Shown here: piece after piece, positions 49,229 through 58,821 of the stretch
Layout: each line of letters opens with the position of its first letter
Position numbering within the stretch: the first letter of the stretch is position 1
Assembly (NCBI GenBank): GCA_045590755.1
Contig: JAZNRP010000024.1
Coordinates: forward strand, 153,444 to 217,443
Source of the DNA: SIG565 sp045590755
GTDB lineage: Bacteria > Bacillota > Clostridia > Oscillospirales > Acutalibacteraceae
Length of the DNA: 64,000 nt
Direction of reading: 5' to 3'
The notes under the pieces: model-generated
Database searches by the model: none
What the model was told of the DNA's origin: nothing
Seen by the model: the letters and a program-made list of their open reading frames with translations, nothing else
Made by a program: the position numbers and the translations under genes

Positions 49229-50326
49229 ATGTCGGAGAATAAATATACAAACGAATTTTTTGAAGAATTTGAGCGAAAAATGAATACGGCAAATAAAATA
49301 GAAGCCGAGCGAAAAAGCACTGCTTTTAGTAGGGGTAAAAGAAAAGGTGTACGGGTGGCGGGACTTGCAATCTCACTGGTAGCTTTTTTACTTGTTGCCG
49401 CTATTGTAATCGGTCTTTTATGGCCGCCTGCCACGCCTGTCCCCGAAAGTGCCGATAATAACACTTCGGATGTGGTGGAAAAGGAACCGGAAAAGCCGAT
49501 TTTTAAAATCTTCGAAACCGAAAACACAACGGCATTTGCTTACGATATAAAGAGTGAACACGGGGTGTTGATTGATGCGAGTACGGGTGAAATTATCTAT
49601 AAAAAGAATGCGTCCGATGTAATTTACCCCGCTTCTTTAACTAAAATTTTAACGCTGCTTGTTGCAGTTGAAAACATTGAAGATTTAGATGATACCTTTA
49701 CAATGACAAGTGAGATAATCGACCCGCATTATAGGGTCGACGCGTCAATGGCGGGCTTCGCACCTGATGAAGTTATTACCGTACGGGATTTGCTTTACGG
49801 CGCAATTTTGCCGTCGGGAGCTGACGCTACTACTGCTCTCGGCATTTATGTTGCGGGTACCGAAGAAGCCTTCGCCACACTTATGAACGAGAAGGTTAAA
49901 GAATTGGGTCTTACCACCGCGCATTTTTGCAATACAAGCGGACTGCACGATACAGAGCATTACTGCACAGTAGGGGACATCGCCGTAATTTTGAAGGCGG
50001 CTATGGAGAATGAAACCTGTAAAAAGATTCTCTCAACCTATCAGTATACAACTTCTGCTACCGAGCAGAACCCCGAAGGCATATTGCTTACAAGCACTCT
50101 TTTTAGTCGTATGAAAGGTGATGAACCCGAAGGTGCAGAAATTTTAGCGGGAAAAACAGGCTTTACCGACGAGGCAGGTAACTGTATTGCAAGCTTTGGC
50201 ACAACCGATGACGGCAGACAGGTTATTATGGTAACAACGAATGCACAGGGCAAATGGCCGTGCGTCTTTGACCATATTCACACCTACTCTACATTATGCC
50301 CGGAAGCCCCATCACAAGATAATTAA
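49229..50326 (+). CDS. D-alanyl-D-alanine carboxypeptidase (S11)
   Basis: 365 residues from ATG 49229 with GGGAGTTT. A cytoplasmic N-terminus precedes a single membrane helix (VAGLAISLVAFLLVAAIVIG), so the protease domain faces outward. The three penicillin-binding motifs are SLTK (ASLTKILTLL), SGA-type SxN region (LPSGADATT) and KTG (LAGKTGFTDEAG). It trims the stem pentapeptide of peptidoglycan. An atypical feature is that the anchor is N-terminal, not the usual C-terminal amphipathic helix. Confidence 0.9.
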   Translation: MSENKYTNEFFEEFERKMNTANKIEAERKSTAFSRGKRKGVRVAGLAISLVAFLLVAAIVIGLLWPPATPVPESADNNTSDVVEKEPEKPIFKIFETENTTAFAYDIKSEHGVLIDASTGEIIYKKNASDVIYPASLTKILTLLVAVENIEDLDDTFTMTSEIIDPHYRVDASMAGFAPDEVITVRDLLYGAILPSGADATTALGIYVAGTEEAFATLMNEKVKELGLTTAHFCNTSGLHDTEHYCTVGDIAVILKAAMENETCKKILSTYQYTTSATEQNPEGILLTSTLFSRMKGDEPEGAEILAGKTGFTDEAGNCIASFGTTDDGRQVIMVTTNAQGKWPCVFDHIHTYSTLCPEAPSQDN

Positions 50327-50340
50327 ATTTATATGTTTAT

Positions 50341-50378
50341 AAAATCTCCCAAGCAGTTTTACCGCTTGGGAGATTTTA
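50341..50378 (+). terminator. Intrinsic terminator
   Basis: AAAATCTCCCAAGC pairs with GCTTGGGAGATTTT around CAGTTTTACC. It separates the carboxypeptidase gene from the polysaccharide locus. Confidence 0.88.
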
Positions 50379-50411
50379 GTGTCAAAATTTCATAAATTAT
50401 ATAATATATTA

Positions 50412-50440
50412 TTGAAAGATAGTATCGTATGTGGTAAAAT
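50412..50440 (+). promoter_or_regulatory. Promoter of the surface-polymer locus
   Basis: TTGAAA (50412-50417), 17 bases, TAAAAT (50435-50440). It lies between the terminator and the Wzz-type gene and may drive the whole co-oriented cluster. Confidence 0.55.
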
Positions 50441-50510
50441 AAATTGTGAATCACAATGTTTGTTTAGTGATTTATCTGTACTTGGCAAATCAAAGGAGCG
50501 AAAGGGTATA

Positions 50511-51257
50511 ATGGAGAAAAAAGAAAACAGCAAGGAATACTATATGGTTGACATATTACATATTGTTAAAACGGTATGGAAAAATATATGGGTTATTGCT
50601 ATATGCGGCTTTTTAACGGCGGTAATAGGGTTTTTAGTATCGGCATTCGCTATTGCCCCTACATACTCTTCATATGTAAAGCTGTATGTTAATAATAGTT
50701 CGTTTTCATTAGGTAGTACTAATTTCAGCATAAGCGCTTCGGAACTAACTGCGGCGCAGAGCTTGGTAAAAACCTACGGTGATATTTTAGATAGCCGCAG
50801 TACCCTGCAGCGAGTCATTGATAAAGCAAATGTGGATTACACTTGGAAAGAACTTTCTAAGAAGATTTCGTACGCGCCATCTAATAATACAGAAATTATG
50901 CTTGTAACGGTTACCAGCGAAGACCCGTATGAAGCCAGCAAGATTGCAAATACAATTGCGGAAGTGCTTCCTGCACGAATTTCGGAAATTATTGACGGTG
51001 CTTCTATGGAAATTGTTGATTCTGCAGTTCCAGAACACAAAAAGGTTGCACCGAATGTAACCGCATACACTGCAATAGGTATGATTTTGGGCGTTCTTCT
51101 ATCAGGCTCTATTTTTGCAATTAAGGCATTGTTGGATGATACAATTCACGATGAAGAATATATTCTCAGAACCTACGATTACCCAATACTTGGTAAAGTT
51201 CCGGATCTTATGAATACAGGAAATAAATCTTATAAGTATTACTCTTATAAAAACTAA
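50511..51257 (+). CDS. Wzz-type polysaccharide chain-length regulator
   Basis: 248 residues from ATG 50511 with GGAGCGAAAGGG. Two membrane helices bracket an outer loop: IWVIAICGFLTAVIGFLVSA near residues 25-45 and MILGVLLSGSIFAIKALLDD near 195-215. The C-terminal segment reaches the cytoplasm and would contact the tyrosine kinase next door. Family: Wzz/YveK capsular biosynthesis adaptor. Confidence 0.9.
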   Translation: MEKKENSKEYYMVDILHIVKTVWKNIWVIAICGFLTAVIGFLVSAFAIAPTYSSYVKLYVNNSSFSLGSTNFSISASELTAAQSLVKTYGDILDSRSTLQRVIDKANVDYTWKELSKKISYAPSNNTEIMLVTVTSEDPYEASKIANTIAEVLPARISEIIDGASMEIVDSAVPEHKKVAPNVTAYTAIGMILGVLLSGSIFAIKALLDDTIHDEEYILRTYDYPILGKVPDLMNTGNKSYKYYSYKN

Positions 51258-51292
51258 AAAGTGCGTGATTAAGGAAAGGGCGTTTATTGGGA

Positions 51293-52042
51293 ATGGCATT
51301 ATTTAGCAAAAAACAAAAAGACAACCAATTTATTTTTGGAAATAAAGATATCAGAAAAACACTCCACAAAAACTTGGAGTTTACCGCAACCGAACAATAT
51401 AAATTAATTCGCGCTAATCTGGATTTTACACTTCCGGAAGATGAAAAATGTCCGGTTATTGGTGTAACAAGCTCAATGCGCGGCGAAGGTAAAAGCACAA
51501 CAGCAATAAACTTAGCGTATGTGTTTGCTGAAAAGGGTAGCAAGGTTCTTTTAATTGATGCGGACCTTAGAATTCCCTCTATTGCAAAGAAATTGGAAAT
51601 AGAAAGTTATCCAGGCCTTGCAGATTTGCTAAGGGGAAAAGGTGCGCAGATATCTCAGTTTAAATCTCACCTGCTTAGCAATTGGTTTGTTCTCCCTTCA
51701 GGAGATATTCCGCCCAACCCATCTGAATTGTTGGGCTCAACCAGAATGGCAAATGTTTTGAATCAGTTAAAAGAGGCCTTTGATTATATCATTATTGACC
51801 TTCCGCCCGTCAATATTGTGTCAGATGCTATTTCGATTTCAAGCCTTATTTCAGGTATGATAGTTGTAATTCGCGAAGAGTACACCGAAAAGAAGGAATT
51901 GGAACACTGCTTTAGACAGTTAAAGCTTTCCAATGTAAATATTCTTGGATGTGTAATTAATGAAGTGAAATCCGGAAATGGCTTATACGGCAAATATAAA
52001 AAATACAGATATTATCAAGGCTCTCCAAAAGGTACAAAATAG
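51293..52042 (+). CDS. CpsD/CapB-type tyrosine kinase
   Basis: 249 residues from ATG 51293. Walker A GEGKSTTAINLA, Walker A' LLIDADLR and Walker B-type IIIDLPP are intact. The C-terminus is a Tyr cluster (YGKYKKYRYYQG) that is autophosphorylated in this family. It regulates polymer chain length together with Wzz. Overlaps the phosphatase gene by one base. Confidence 0.92.
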   Translation: MALFSKKQKDNQFIFGNKDIRKTLHKNLEFTATEQYKLIRANLDFTLPEDEKCPVIGVTSSMRGEGKSTTAINLAYVFAEKGSKVLLIDADLRIPSIAKKLEIESYPGLADLLRGKGAQISQFKSHLLSNWFVLPSGDIPPNPSELLGSTRMANVLNQLKEAFDYIIIDLPPVNIVSDAISISSLISGMIVVIREEYTEKKELEHCFRQLKLSNVNILGCVINEVKSGNGLYGKYKKYRYYQGSPKGTK

Positions 52043-52740
52043 TGATTGATTGGCATTGTCATGTTTTACCTATGATGGATGACGGAAGTCGAAATGTGGC
52101 GGAAAGCATTTCAATTATCGAGATGCTGGCATCTCAAGGTGTAAAAACTGTGGTGGCAACTCCGCATTTTTATGCGAATGATGAGTCGGTGCAAGCCTTC
52201 TTGGAAAGACGGAGCAAGTCATTTAAAGAGTTAAATGCAAATCTGCCTGAAAATTCGCCGAAAATTTTGCTTGGCGCAGAGGTTCGTTATTACGAGGGTA
52301 TAAGCCGATTGGCCGATATCAAGGCGTTAAGAATTGAGGGCAGCAAATTACTTCTTTTAGAAATGCCTATGGCTGTGTGGACGGAAAGTATGGTCAGGGA
52401 ATTGACAGAGCTGTCTGCAAATACAAGTATTCAAATTGTTCTCGCCCATATAGAAAGATATCTTGGTTTGCAAAAGCAGGCGGTTTGGGAGAGAATTTAC
52501 GAAAGTGGCATTTTAACACAGGTGAATACCGGCTTTTTCACAGCGTTTTTATCTAAGCGTAAGGCAATATCGCTTATGAAGGATGGGAAAATTCATTTTG
52601 TGGGAACTGACAGTCATAATACAACATCCAGAGCTCCGCAGCTTGATAAGGCTTTTGATATTATCAGAAATAAGTTAGGCGACAATTATATATGCCAAAT
52701 GAATGAGTATGGTTATTCTGTACTTGGACTCCGCCACTAA
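52042..52740 (+). CDS. CpsB-type PHP tyrosine phosphatase
   Basis: 232 residues starting at GTG 52042. WHCHVLPMMDDG (metal His), TPHFYAND and GTDSHN are the PHP-domain metal motifs. It removes phosphate from the tyrosine kinase. Kinase, phosphatase and Wzz form the usual control trio of a Wzy-type locus. Confidence 0.92.
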   Translation: MIDWHCHVLPMMDDGSRNVAESISIIEMLASQGVKTVVATPHFYANDESVQAFLERRSKSFKELNANLPENSPKILLGAEVRYYEGISRLADIKALRIEGSKLLLLEMPMAVWTESMVRELTELSANTSIQIVLAHIERYLGLQKQAVWERIYESGILTQVNTGFFTAFLSKRKAISLMKDGKIHFVGTDSHNTTSRAPQLDKAFDIIRNKLGDNYICQMNEYGYSVLGLRH

Positions 52741-52778
52741 TAAGCAAAGGTTGATAATTATACGAAAGAAGGCGTGTT

Positions 52779-53759
52779 ATGGGAAAAACGACTGCCAAGA
52801 ATAATTCTTTTAAATATATTATTATTGCATTAGTAGTTCTTTTTGCCATAATCACTTCTTTATGTTTTCTAAAGGTTTTTGAAAATAGGTGGGGTAATTT
52901 TTCTTTTATAAATACCCAAGACAATTCTATCATTTATCAAGGTAATGAATATGTATTAAAAGATAATGTAGAAACCTTCTTGGTGATAGGCTTGGATGAA
53001 TATGAGAGTGATAGTAGTCCTCAAGCCGACTTTTTAATGCTCTTTGTTTTTAATAACGAGACAAAGCAGTGCAAGGCAATTCATATTAATCGCGATACGG
53101 TGACAAAAATAAATGAATTGGATGTCGGCGGCACTACGGTTGTTGAAACTCATACAAAACAAATTGCATTTGCGTATAATTATGCTACAGGGGAAAATGA
53201 GAAAATCCGTTGCAGAAACATAAAGGAAGCTGTAGAAAATCTTTTGTGTGGCATTAAGGTAGACCGCTATTTGTCGCTTACGATGGATTCTGTGGTAAAT
53301 CTGAACGACCTTGTCGGCGGTGTGGAAGTAACCGTTCTTGATGAGCTTTCAGGTATTGATGCTGCACTCTCTAAAAGCCAAAAGGTTACATTGACCGGGG
53401 AAAAAGTATTAAATTATGTGTGCGTGCGTCAAGGCCTTACTGATGATGCGAAAATAACAAGAACTGAAAGGCAGCGGCAATATGTAGATGCGTTGTATAG
53501 AAAAACAGTTTCGTGCATTAAGTCCGATGATAAATTTATTTTAGAATGGTTAAAAAATGTGAACGATCATATTGTTTATGATTCGTCCCATTATAAAATG
53601 CAAGAAATTGCAAAAAAATTCGGAGCTTACGAGTTTCTGGGAATTGAAGATATTAAGGGTGATACAAAACTCAGTGAAGGGTTTATTGAATTTTATCCGG
53701 ATGAAAATTCCGTACGGGAAAAAGTAATTGAGTTGTTTTATACCCTTAAAGACAAATAA
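52779..53759 (+). CDS. LytR-CpsA-Psr family ligase
   Basis: 326 residues with one N-terminal membrane helix (YIIIALVVLFAIITSLCFLK). The LCP domain includes GLDEYE and IHINRDTVTKI with the conserved Arg, plus VRQGLTDDAKI later. LCP enzymes attach wall polymers or capsule to peptidoglycan. It follows the Wzz-kinase-phosphatase genes by 38 bases. Confidence 0.88.
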   Translation: MGKTTAKNNSFKYIIIALVVLFAIITSLCFLKVFENRWGNFSFINTQDNSIIYQGNEYVLKDNVETFLVIGLDEYESDSSPQADFLMLFVFNNETKQCKAIHINRDTVTKINELDVGGTTVVETHTKQIAFAYNYATGENEKIRCRNIKEAVENLLCGIKVDRYLSLTMDSVVNLNDLVGGVEVTVLDELSGIDAALSKSQKVTLTGEKVLNYVCVRQGLTDDAKITRTERQRQYVDALYRKTVSCIKSDDKFILEWLKNVNDHIVYDSSHYKMQEIAKKFGAYEFLGIEDIKGDTKLSEGFIEFYPDENSVREKVIELFYTLKDK

Positions 53760-53802
53760 GAAAGTTTTTATTTTGCGAGAGTGTTTTGGAGATATAATAA
53801 TT

Positions 53803-54468
53803 ATGTATAAGCGCATTATTAAAAGGTTAATAGATATTATTTTATCTATGATTGCAATTGTTGTGTTATCAATTCCAATGCTGATAATAACTATTGCAAT
53901 TAAGATTGATGACCCGGGCCCTGCTTTGTTTAAGCAAAAGCGGGTAGGCCAAAAGAAAAACGGTAAGATTACATATTTTACAGTTTGGAAATTTCGCAGT
54001 ATGAAGGTTTCTACGCCACACGAAGTGCCGACTCATCTTCTTGAAAATCCCGAACAGTACATAACCCGTGTTGGTAAATTTATTCGTAAAACCAGTCTTG
54101 ATGAACTCCCGCAGGTTTATCAGGTATTCACATCGAAATTATCGGTAGTAGGCCCGAGACCTGCGCTCTGGACACAAACAGATTTGATTGCTGAGCGGGA
54201 AAAATACGGAGCAAATGAAATAAAACCCGGTATTACGGGATGGGCACAGATTAACGGCCGCGATAAGCTTGAAATACCTGTAAAAGCCAGACTTGACGGT
54301 GAATATGCGGCAGTACTTAATAAAGGCGGCATCAAGGGATTCATTATGGACATTAAATGTTTCTTTGGGACCGTTGCCTGTGTACTAAAATCTGAAGGTG
54401 TTGTTGAAGGCGGCACCGGTGAAATGAAGAAGCAAGACGGTAAGAAGGAAGAGGTTATTGTTAAATGA
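53803..54468 (+). CDS. Initiating sugar-phosphate transferase (WbaP/PglC family)
   Basis: 222 residues (221 plus stop) from ATG 53803. N-terminal membrane helix, then FKQKRVGQKKNGK, WKFRSM, LDELPQVYQV and SVVGPRPAL, the transferase signatures; PGITGWAQINGRD near the end is characteristic. It moves a sugar-1-phosphate onto undecaprenyl phosphate, the first step of repeat-unit assembly. Upstream in-frame codons lack a ribosome site. Confidence 0.94.
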   Translation: MYKRIIKRLIDIILSMIAIVVLSIPMLIITIAIKIDDPGPALFKQKRVGQKKNGKITYFTVWKFRSMKVSTPHEVPTHLLENPEQYITRVGKFIRKTSLDELPQVYQVFTSKLSVVGPRPALWTQTDLIAEREKYGANEIKPGITGWAQINGRDKLEIPVKARLDGEYAAVLNKGGIKGFIMDIKCFFGTVACVLKSEGVVEGGTGEMKKQDGKKEEVIVK

Positions 54469-55355
54469 AACCGCTGGTCAGCGTAGTTGTAGCGACTTAT
54501 CGGAGAGAAAAGGATTTAGATAATGCGCTTGAATCGTTGGCAAAACAAGATTATTCTAACTTTGAAATTATACTTGTTGATGACAACGGCTTATCCGAAT
54601 GGAACACAAGGGTTGAAAAAATTGTCAAAGAATTTAAAAAGCGTTATCGGAATATTAATCTTCAGTATATAGCAAATCGGTCTAATTTAGGCTCGGCTAA
54701 AGCGCGTAATGTTGGAATTGAAGCGGCGTCAGGTGAATATGTAACCTTTTTGGATGATGATGATTTATACCTTCCGAAGAAAATCACAAGACAGGTTTCG
54801 TTTATGGAAAGCCAAAACATTGATTATTCCATTACCGATTTGGAGCTTTTTAATGAGAACAACCGACTGATAGACAGAAGAACCCGTCATTATATTAAAA
54901 ATACTTCTCCTGATTCGTTAATGGAATACAACTTAAAATATCATATTACGGGTACCGATACTATGATGTTTCGCAAAAAATATATTTTAAGTATTGGTGG
55001 ATTTCCACCCATAAATGTCGGGGACGAGTTCTATCTTATGCAGCAAGCGATTGAGGCGGGCGGAAAGTTCGGCTATCTTTCGGGGTGCGATGTCAAGGCG
55101 TATGTACATACGGGTGACGGGGGACTTTCCAGCGGCCAGGGTAAAATTGATGGTGAAAAATCCTTATACAATTATAAAAAAACATATTTTAATAAATTAA
55201 GCAAAGGAACGGTTAAATATATCAAAGCCAGGCATTATGCGGTAATGGCATATGCGTATTTAAGAATGCATTGTTTTTTAGGGTTTTTAAGGTATTCCTT
55301 GTGTGGCTTTTTAAGTTCACCAATTTCCTTTTGTAAAATTTTGTTTGATAGGTAA
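54465..55355 (+). CDS. Family 2 glycosyltransferase
   Basis: 296 residues. VSVVVATYRREKDLDNALES and the nucleotide-binding Asp region LVDDNG, GEYVTFLDDDDLY (DxD-type) match GT2. It overlaps the previous stop by 4 bases. The C-terminus has a hydrophobic stretch (MHCFLGFLRYSLCGFLSSPI), possibly membrane-associated. Confidence 0.9.
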   Translation: MKPLVSVVVATYRREKDLDNALESLAKQDYSNFEIILVDDNGLSEWNTRVEKIVKEFKKRYRNINLQYIANRSNLGSAKARNVGIEAASGEYVTFLDDDDLYLPKKITRQVSFMESQNIDYSITDLELFNENNRLIDRRTRHYIKNTSPDSLMEYNLKYHITGTDTMMFRKKYILSIGGFPPINVGDEFYLMQQAIEAGGKFGYLSGCDVKAYVHTGDGGLSSGQGKIDGEKSLYNYKKTYFNKLSKGTVKYIKARHYAVMAYAYLRMHCFLGFLRYSLCGFLSSPISFCKILFDR

Positions 55356-55357
55356 AA

Positions 55358-56536
55358 ATGAAGATTTTGATGATTTGCGGCGTTTATGCCCAAGAAAACG
55401 AACAAGAAGTGCTTTCTTGTACAAAGGGATATGCAGAACAATCGGCAAATATATTCCAAAGAAAGCTGATTAACGGAATAGAAAGCTTCGGTATTGAATA
55501 TAAAGTAATTTCCGCCCCGTTAATAGGCGCATATCCTATGCGATACACACAAAGCAAATTCACCGGTTTTTCTAAGGAAAACAAAAAGTATGAATATGTG
55601 AATTTTAATAATATTTGGGGAATTCGCAATATTTCGAGAACACTTTCCTTAAAAAAAGCAATAAAAAAATATTTAAGCAATGAAAAAGAAAATGATTTTT
55701 TAATTTTAGTATATTGTCCGCACACACCGTTTCTTGAAGCCGCAATTTATGCAAAAGAATTAAAGCCTAAAAGTAGGGTGTGCTTAATCGTGCCCGACCT
55801 TCCCCAATATATGAATCTTAACAGGACGGGAAGAGGGCTTTATGATATTTTCAAGAAATTTGATATTTCATATATGGAACGCTTTATTGCAAAGGTGGAT
55901 TCATTCGTACTGCTTACATCGGCAATGAAGGATATTCTTAAGGTCGGTAATCGGCCGTATATTGTGTCAGAAGGAATAGTTGATAATATTTCGGATATTA
56001 AGACAAATTCCACAGATTTTGACGGATTAAAGAGAATTGTTTACACAGGTAAAATGAATTTTAGGTTTGGCATTAAAGAGCTTGTGGACTCTTTTATGAA
56101 AATAAACGCACAGGATTACAGGCTGATTCTTTGTGGAGACGGTGACGCCAGAGCTTACATAGAAGAAAAGGCTGAAATCGACAAAAGAATAGAGTTCAAA
56201 GGAACGGTAACATCAGCAAAGGCTAAGGAGTATTTAGCTGTTGCGGATGTGTTGGTAAATCCAAGACCTAATAACGAAGAATACACAAAATATTCTTTTC
56301 CGTCTAAGAACATTGAGTATCTTATGACAGGAAAACCTGTTGTAGCATATATGTTAGATGGAATGCCAAAAGGTTATGCGGATTTTCTGTATGTTATTCC
56401 AGCGCAGATGAGAAGCTTTGAAACGGTGCTTATAGAAGCGTGTGAAGGCAAAGTGGCTAAATCAGACTTCCATAATTATGCCAAGGAAAAATTGGATGCC
56501 GCCTGCTTGGTTGAAGCAATTTTGAATAATGAGTAA
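55358..56536 (+). CDS. Family 4 glycosyltransferase
   Basis: 392 residues, two Rossmann domains. The C-terminal domain shows the pattern IVYTGKMNFRFGIKELVDS, LCGDGDARAYIEEKA and the acceptor segment NPRPNNEEYTKYSFPSKNIE. The Glu-containing loop and P-x-K spacing are GT4-like. Follows the GT2 gene by 2 bases. Sugar donor unknown. Confidence 0.85.
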   Translation: MKILMICGVYAQENEQEVLSCTKGYAEQSANIFQRKLINGIESFGIEYKVISAPLIGAYPMRYTQSKFTGFSKENKKYEYVNFNNIWGIRNISRTLSLKKAIKKYLSNEKENDFLILVYCPHTPFLEAAIYAKELKPKSRVCLIVPDLPQYMNLNRTGRGLYDIFKKFDISYMERFIAKVDSFVLLTSAMKDILKVGNRPYIVSEGIVDNISDIKTNSTDFDGLKRIVYTGKMNFRFGIKELVDSFMKINAQDYRLILCGDGDARAYIEEKAEIDKRIEFKGTVTSAKAKEYLAVADVLVNPRPNNEEYTKYSFPSKNIEYLMTGKPVVAYMLDGMPKGYADFLYVIPAQMRSFETVLIEACEGKVAKSDFHNYAKEKLDAACLVEAILNNE

Positions 56537-56542
56537 AGGGGA

Positions 56543-57604
56543 ATGGGCTTGGTACATATAGTTTTGTTTGCGGCGGTATTAGTGGCCTTTTCAAAATACA
56601 AAGAAAAATCATTATTCATTCTGACTTTTTTGATTTTAGGCGTATTCGCAGCATTGCGGTATAATTACGGCAATGACTATGATTCATATATGTTTTGTTA
56701 TGAACAAATTCGGGCAGGAATTAACAACCCCTTCAAAAATGAGATTGGGTATACGGCTCTTAATAAAATTATGCCGAGCTTTTATGTTCTTGTCGCAGTA
56801 ACCGCTATTTTTTTTATTTTAGTTATATATAAATTTATCGAAAAAAATTTGAATGGTGTTTACAGAGGCTTTGCCGTTTTAATCTTTGCCATTAACCCAT
56901 ATCTTTTTTTGATGAATTTGTCGTCGATGCGTCAGTGCATTGCGTTGAGCATTTTTATTATTTCATTAAATTGTATTCAAGAAAGAAAATTAATCAGGTA
57001 TTTGCTGTTAATTGCTCTTGCTACGATATTTCACACTTCGGCGATACTATTAGTACCGATTTATTTTATTGCTAATAACAAAAAGATAAATATTGCTCAA
57101 ACAGTTGCTTTAATAATAGTTGTTGCAGTTGTACTGCTTGAAAGTGCAATCGTTGACAGTCTGGTAAAGGTTGGGTTGGATTTTTTTGATAACGCTAACT
57201 ATTGGTATCATTTTACAGAGGGAACGACCAACTCATTAAGAGCAACATTTTTGACCGGACTGTATTTTGTATATGTCGTAATTAATTTAAAAAATCTTGA
57301 AGGCCATAAATTGATATGCGGCAAGCTTTATTTGATAGGCTTAGTTTTAGGTATGCTGGCAGTTCATTATTCGATGTTTACAAGAATACAAATGTATTTT
57401 GATGTATTCTCTGTTGTGGCTGTTCCGGCAATAATTGAATATCATGTTGAAAATAGCGGTAATAAGTGGGAGAAAGTAATAAATTTGTGGATATTTCCAA
57501 TAGTTCTCTTGTTAATTTATGTACTCAGGTACTATTCGTTTTTCACAAATCCTATGTGGGAACGCTTTGGAACATATCACACGATATTTGAGATGTTACT
57601 ATGA
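56543..57604 (+). CDS. EpsG-family polymerase-like membrane protein
   Basis: 353 residues with about ten membrane helices, opening LVHIVLFAAVLVAFSKYKEK and including LRYNYGNDYDSYMF, a conserved EpsG signature. EpsG proteins act as polymerases or assembly proteins in exopolysaccharide loci. It is the only candidate polymerase here. Overlaps the next gene by 4 bases. Confidence 0.88.
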   Translation: MGLVHIVLFAAVLVAFSKYKEKSLFILTFLILGVFAALRYNYGNDYDSYMFCYEQIRAGINNPFKNEIGYTALNKIMPSFYVLVAVTAIFFILVIYKFIEKNLNGVYRGFAVLIFAINPYLFLMNLSSMRQCIALSIFIISLNCIQERKLIRYLLLIALATIFHTSAILLVPIYFIANNKKINIAQTVALIIVVAVVLLESAIVDSLVKVGLDFFDNANYWYHFTEGTTNSLRATFLTGLYFVYVVINLKNLEGHKLICGKLYLIGLVLGMLAVHYSMFTRIQMYFDVFSVVAVPAIIEYHVENSGNKWEKVINLWIFPIVLLLIYVLRYYSFFTNPMWERFGTYHTIFEMLL

Positions 57605-58821
57605 AAGTGTTAGAAATTAATTCTGTACCGTACGGTAGCACCGGAAGAATTATGTTTTCGTTATCCGAAATGCTACAGCAAAACGGTAACGAAGTCATTT
57701 GTGCCACAGGCTTTTCGTGGCATAAAAGCGGTCGCAAAGAAAATATAATAGTGGGCAATATTTTTACAAAAACATTTCATATGTGTATGTCCAAAGTGTT
57801 TGGCAACCACGGATGTTATTCGTTTTTTTCAACGCAGCTGCTTATTAAAAAAATCAAAGCATTTAAGCCCGATATTGTGCATTTGCATAATATTCACGGA
57901 TGGTATCTCAATGTTTCGAAATTACTGAGTTTTTTGAAGGAAAGTCAGATTCCTGTTGTTTGGACATTGCATGATTGTTGGGCATTTACCGGCGGTTGCG
58001 CGCATTTTACACTTTGCAAATGCGATAGGTGGAAGATGGGTTGCGGTAGCTGCAATAATCTTAAAGAATATCCTATTTCCAGTAAACGCGATAATACTGA
58101 TAAAATGTGGCAATTAAAAAAAGAGTGTATTTGCCAATTTGCCAATTTGACAATTGTTACTCCTTCTCGGTGGCTGGCAACTCTTGCAAAACAATCATAT
58201 TTAAAGGATTATACTATAAAGGTCATTAATAACGGTATAGACCTTCAAATTTTCAAACCGACAAAATCACATTTCAGAGGAAAATATAATATTAATGACG
58301 GTGAGTATATAGTTTTGGGCGCCGCATTGGGCTGGGACCATAAAAAAGGGTTGGATGTGTTCATCAATTTAGCTAAAAGTCTTCCCGAAAATTATAAGAT
58401 AGTTCTTATAGGTACAGATAAGAAAGCCGATATACTTTTGCCAAATAATATTATTTCAATTGACCGAACGCAAAACCAAAAGGAGCTTGCCGAAATATAT
58501 TCGGCGGCAGATGTTTTTGTTAATCCTACAAAGGAAGACAATTATCCCACAGTTAATATGGAAGCCATCGCCTGCGGCACACCTGTGATAACCTATAATT
58601 CGGGTGGATGTCCTGAAATGATAGATGAAACCTGCGGAGTAGTCGTAGAGTTAGGCGACATTGATGGTCTTAAAAAAGAAATTGTTCGTATATGTACTGA
58701 AAAAACATTTTCGAACAAAAATTGTATAAATAAAGCCCGAGAATTTGATAAAGGCAAAAAATTAAAGGAGTATATGGAATTGTATGAGGGAGTTATCACT
58801 ACAAGAAATCAAAGAAATTGA
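57601..58821 (+). CDS. Family 4 glycosyltransferase
   Basis: 406 residues. N-terminal MKVLEINSVPYGSTGRIMFS; acceptor domain LHNIHGWYLNVSKLLSF and the HDCWAFTGGCAHF segment typical of one GT4 branch; C-terminal GLDVFINLAKSLPENYKIVL, NPTKEDNYPTVNMEAIACGTP donor-binding region. The sequence is complete. It overlaps LicD by 38 bases. Confidence 0.9.
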   Translation: MKVLEINSVPYGSTGRIMFSLSEMLQQNGNEVICATGFSWHKSGRKENIIVGNIFTKTFHMCMSKVFGNHGCYSFFSTQLLIKKIKAFKPDIVHLHNIHGWYLNVSKLLSFLKESQIPVVWTLHDCWAFTGGCAHFTLCKCDRWKMGCGSCNNLKEYPISSKRDNTDKMWQLKKECICQFANLTIVTPSRWLATLAKQSYLKDYTIKVINNGIDLQIFKPTKSHFRGKYNINDGEYIVLGAALGWDHKKGLDVFINLAKSLPENYKIVLIGTDKKADILLPNNIISIDRTQNQKELAEIYSAADVFVNPTKEDNYPTVNMEAIACGTPVITYNSGGCPEMIDETCGVVVELGDIDGLKKEIVRICTEKTFSNKNCINKAREFDKGKKLKEYMELYEGVITTRNQRN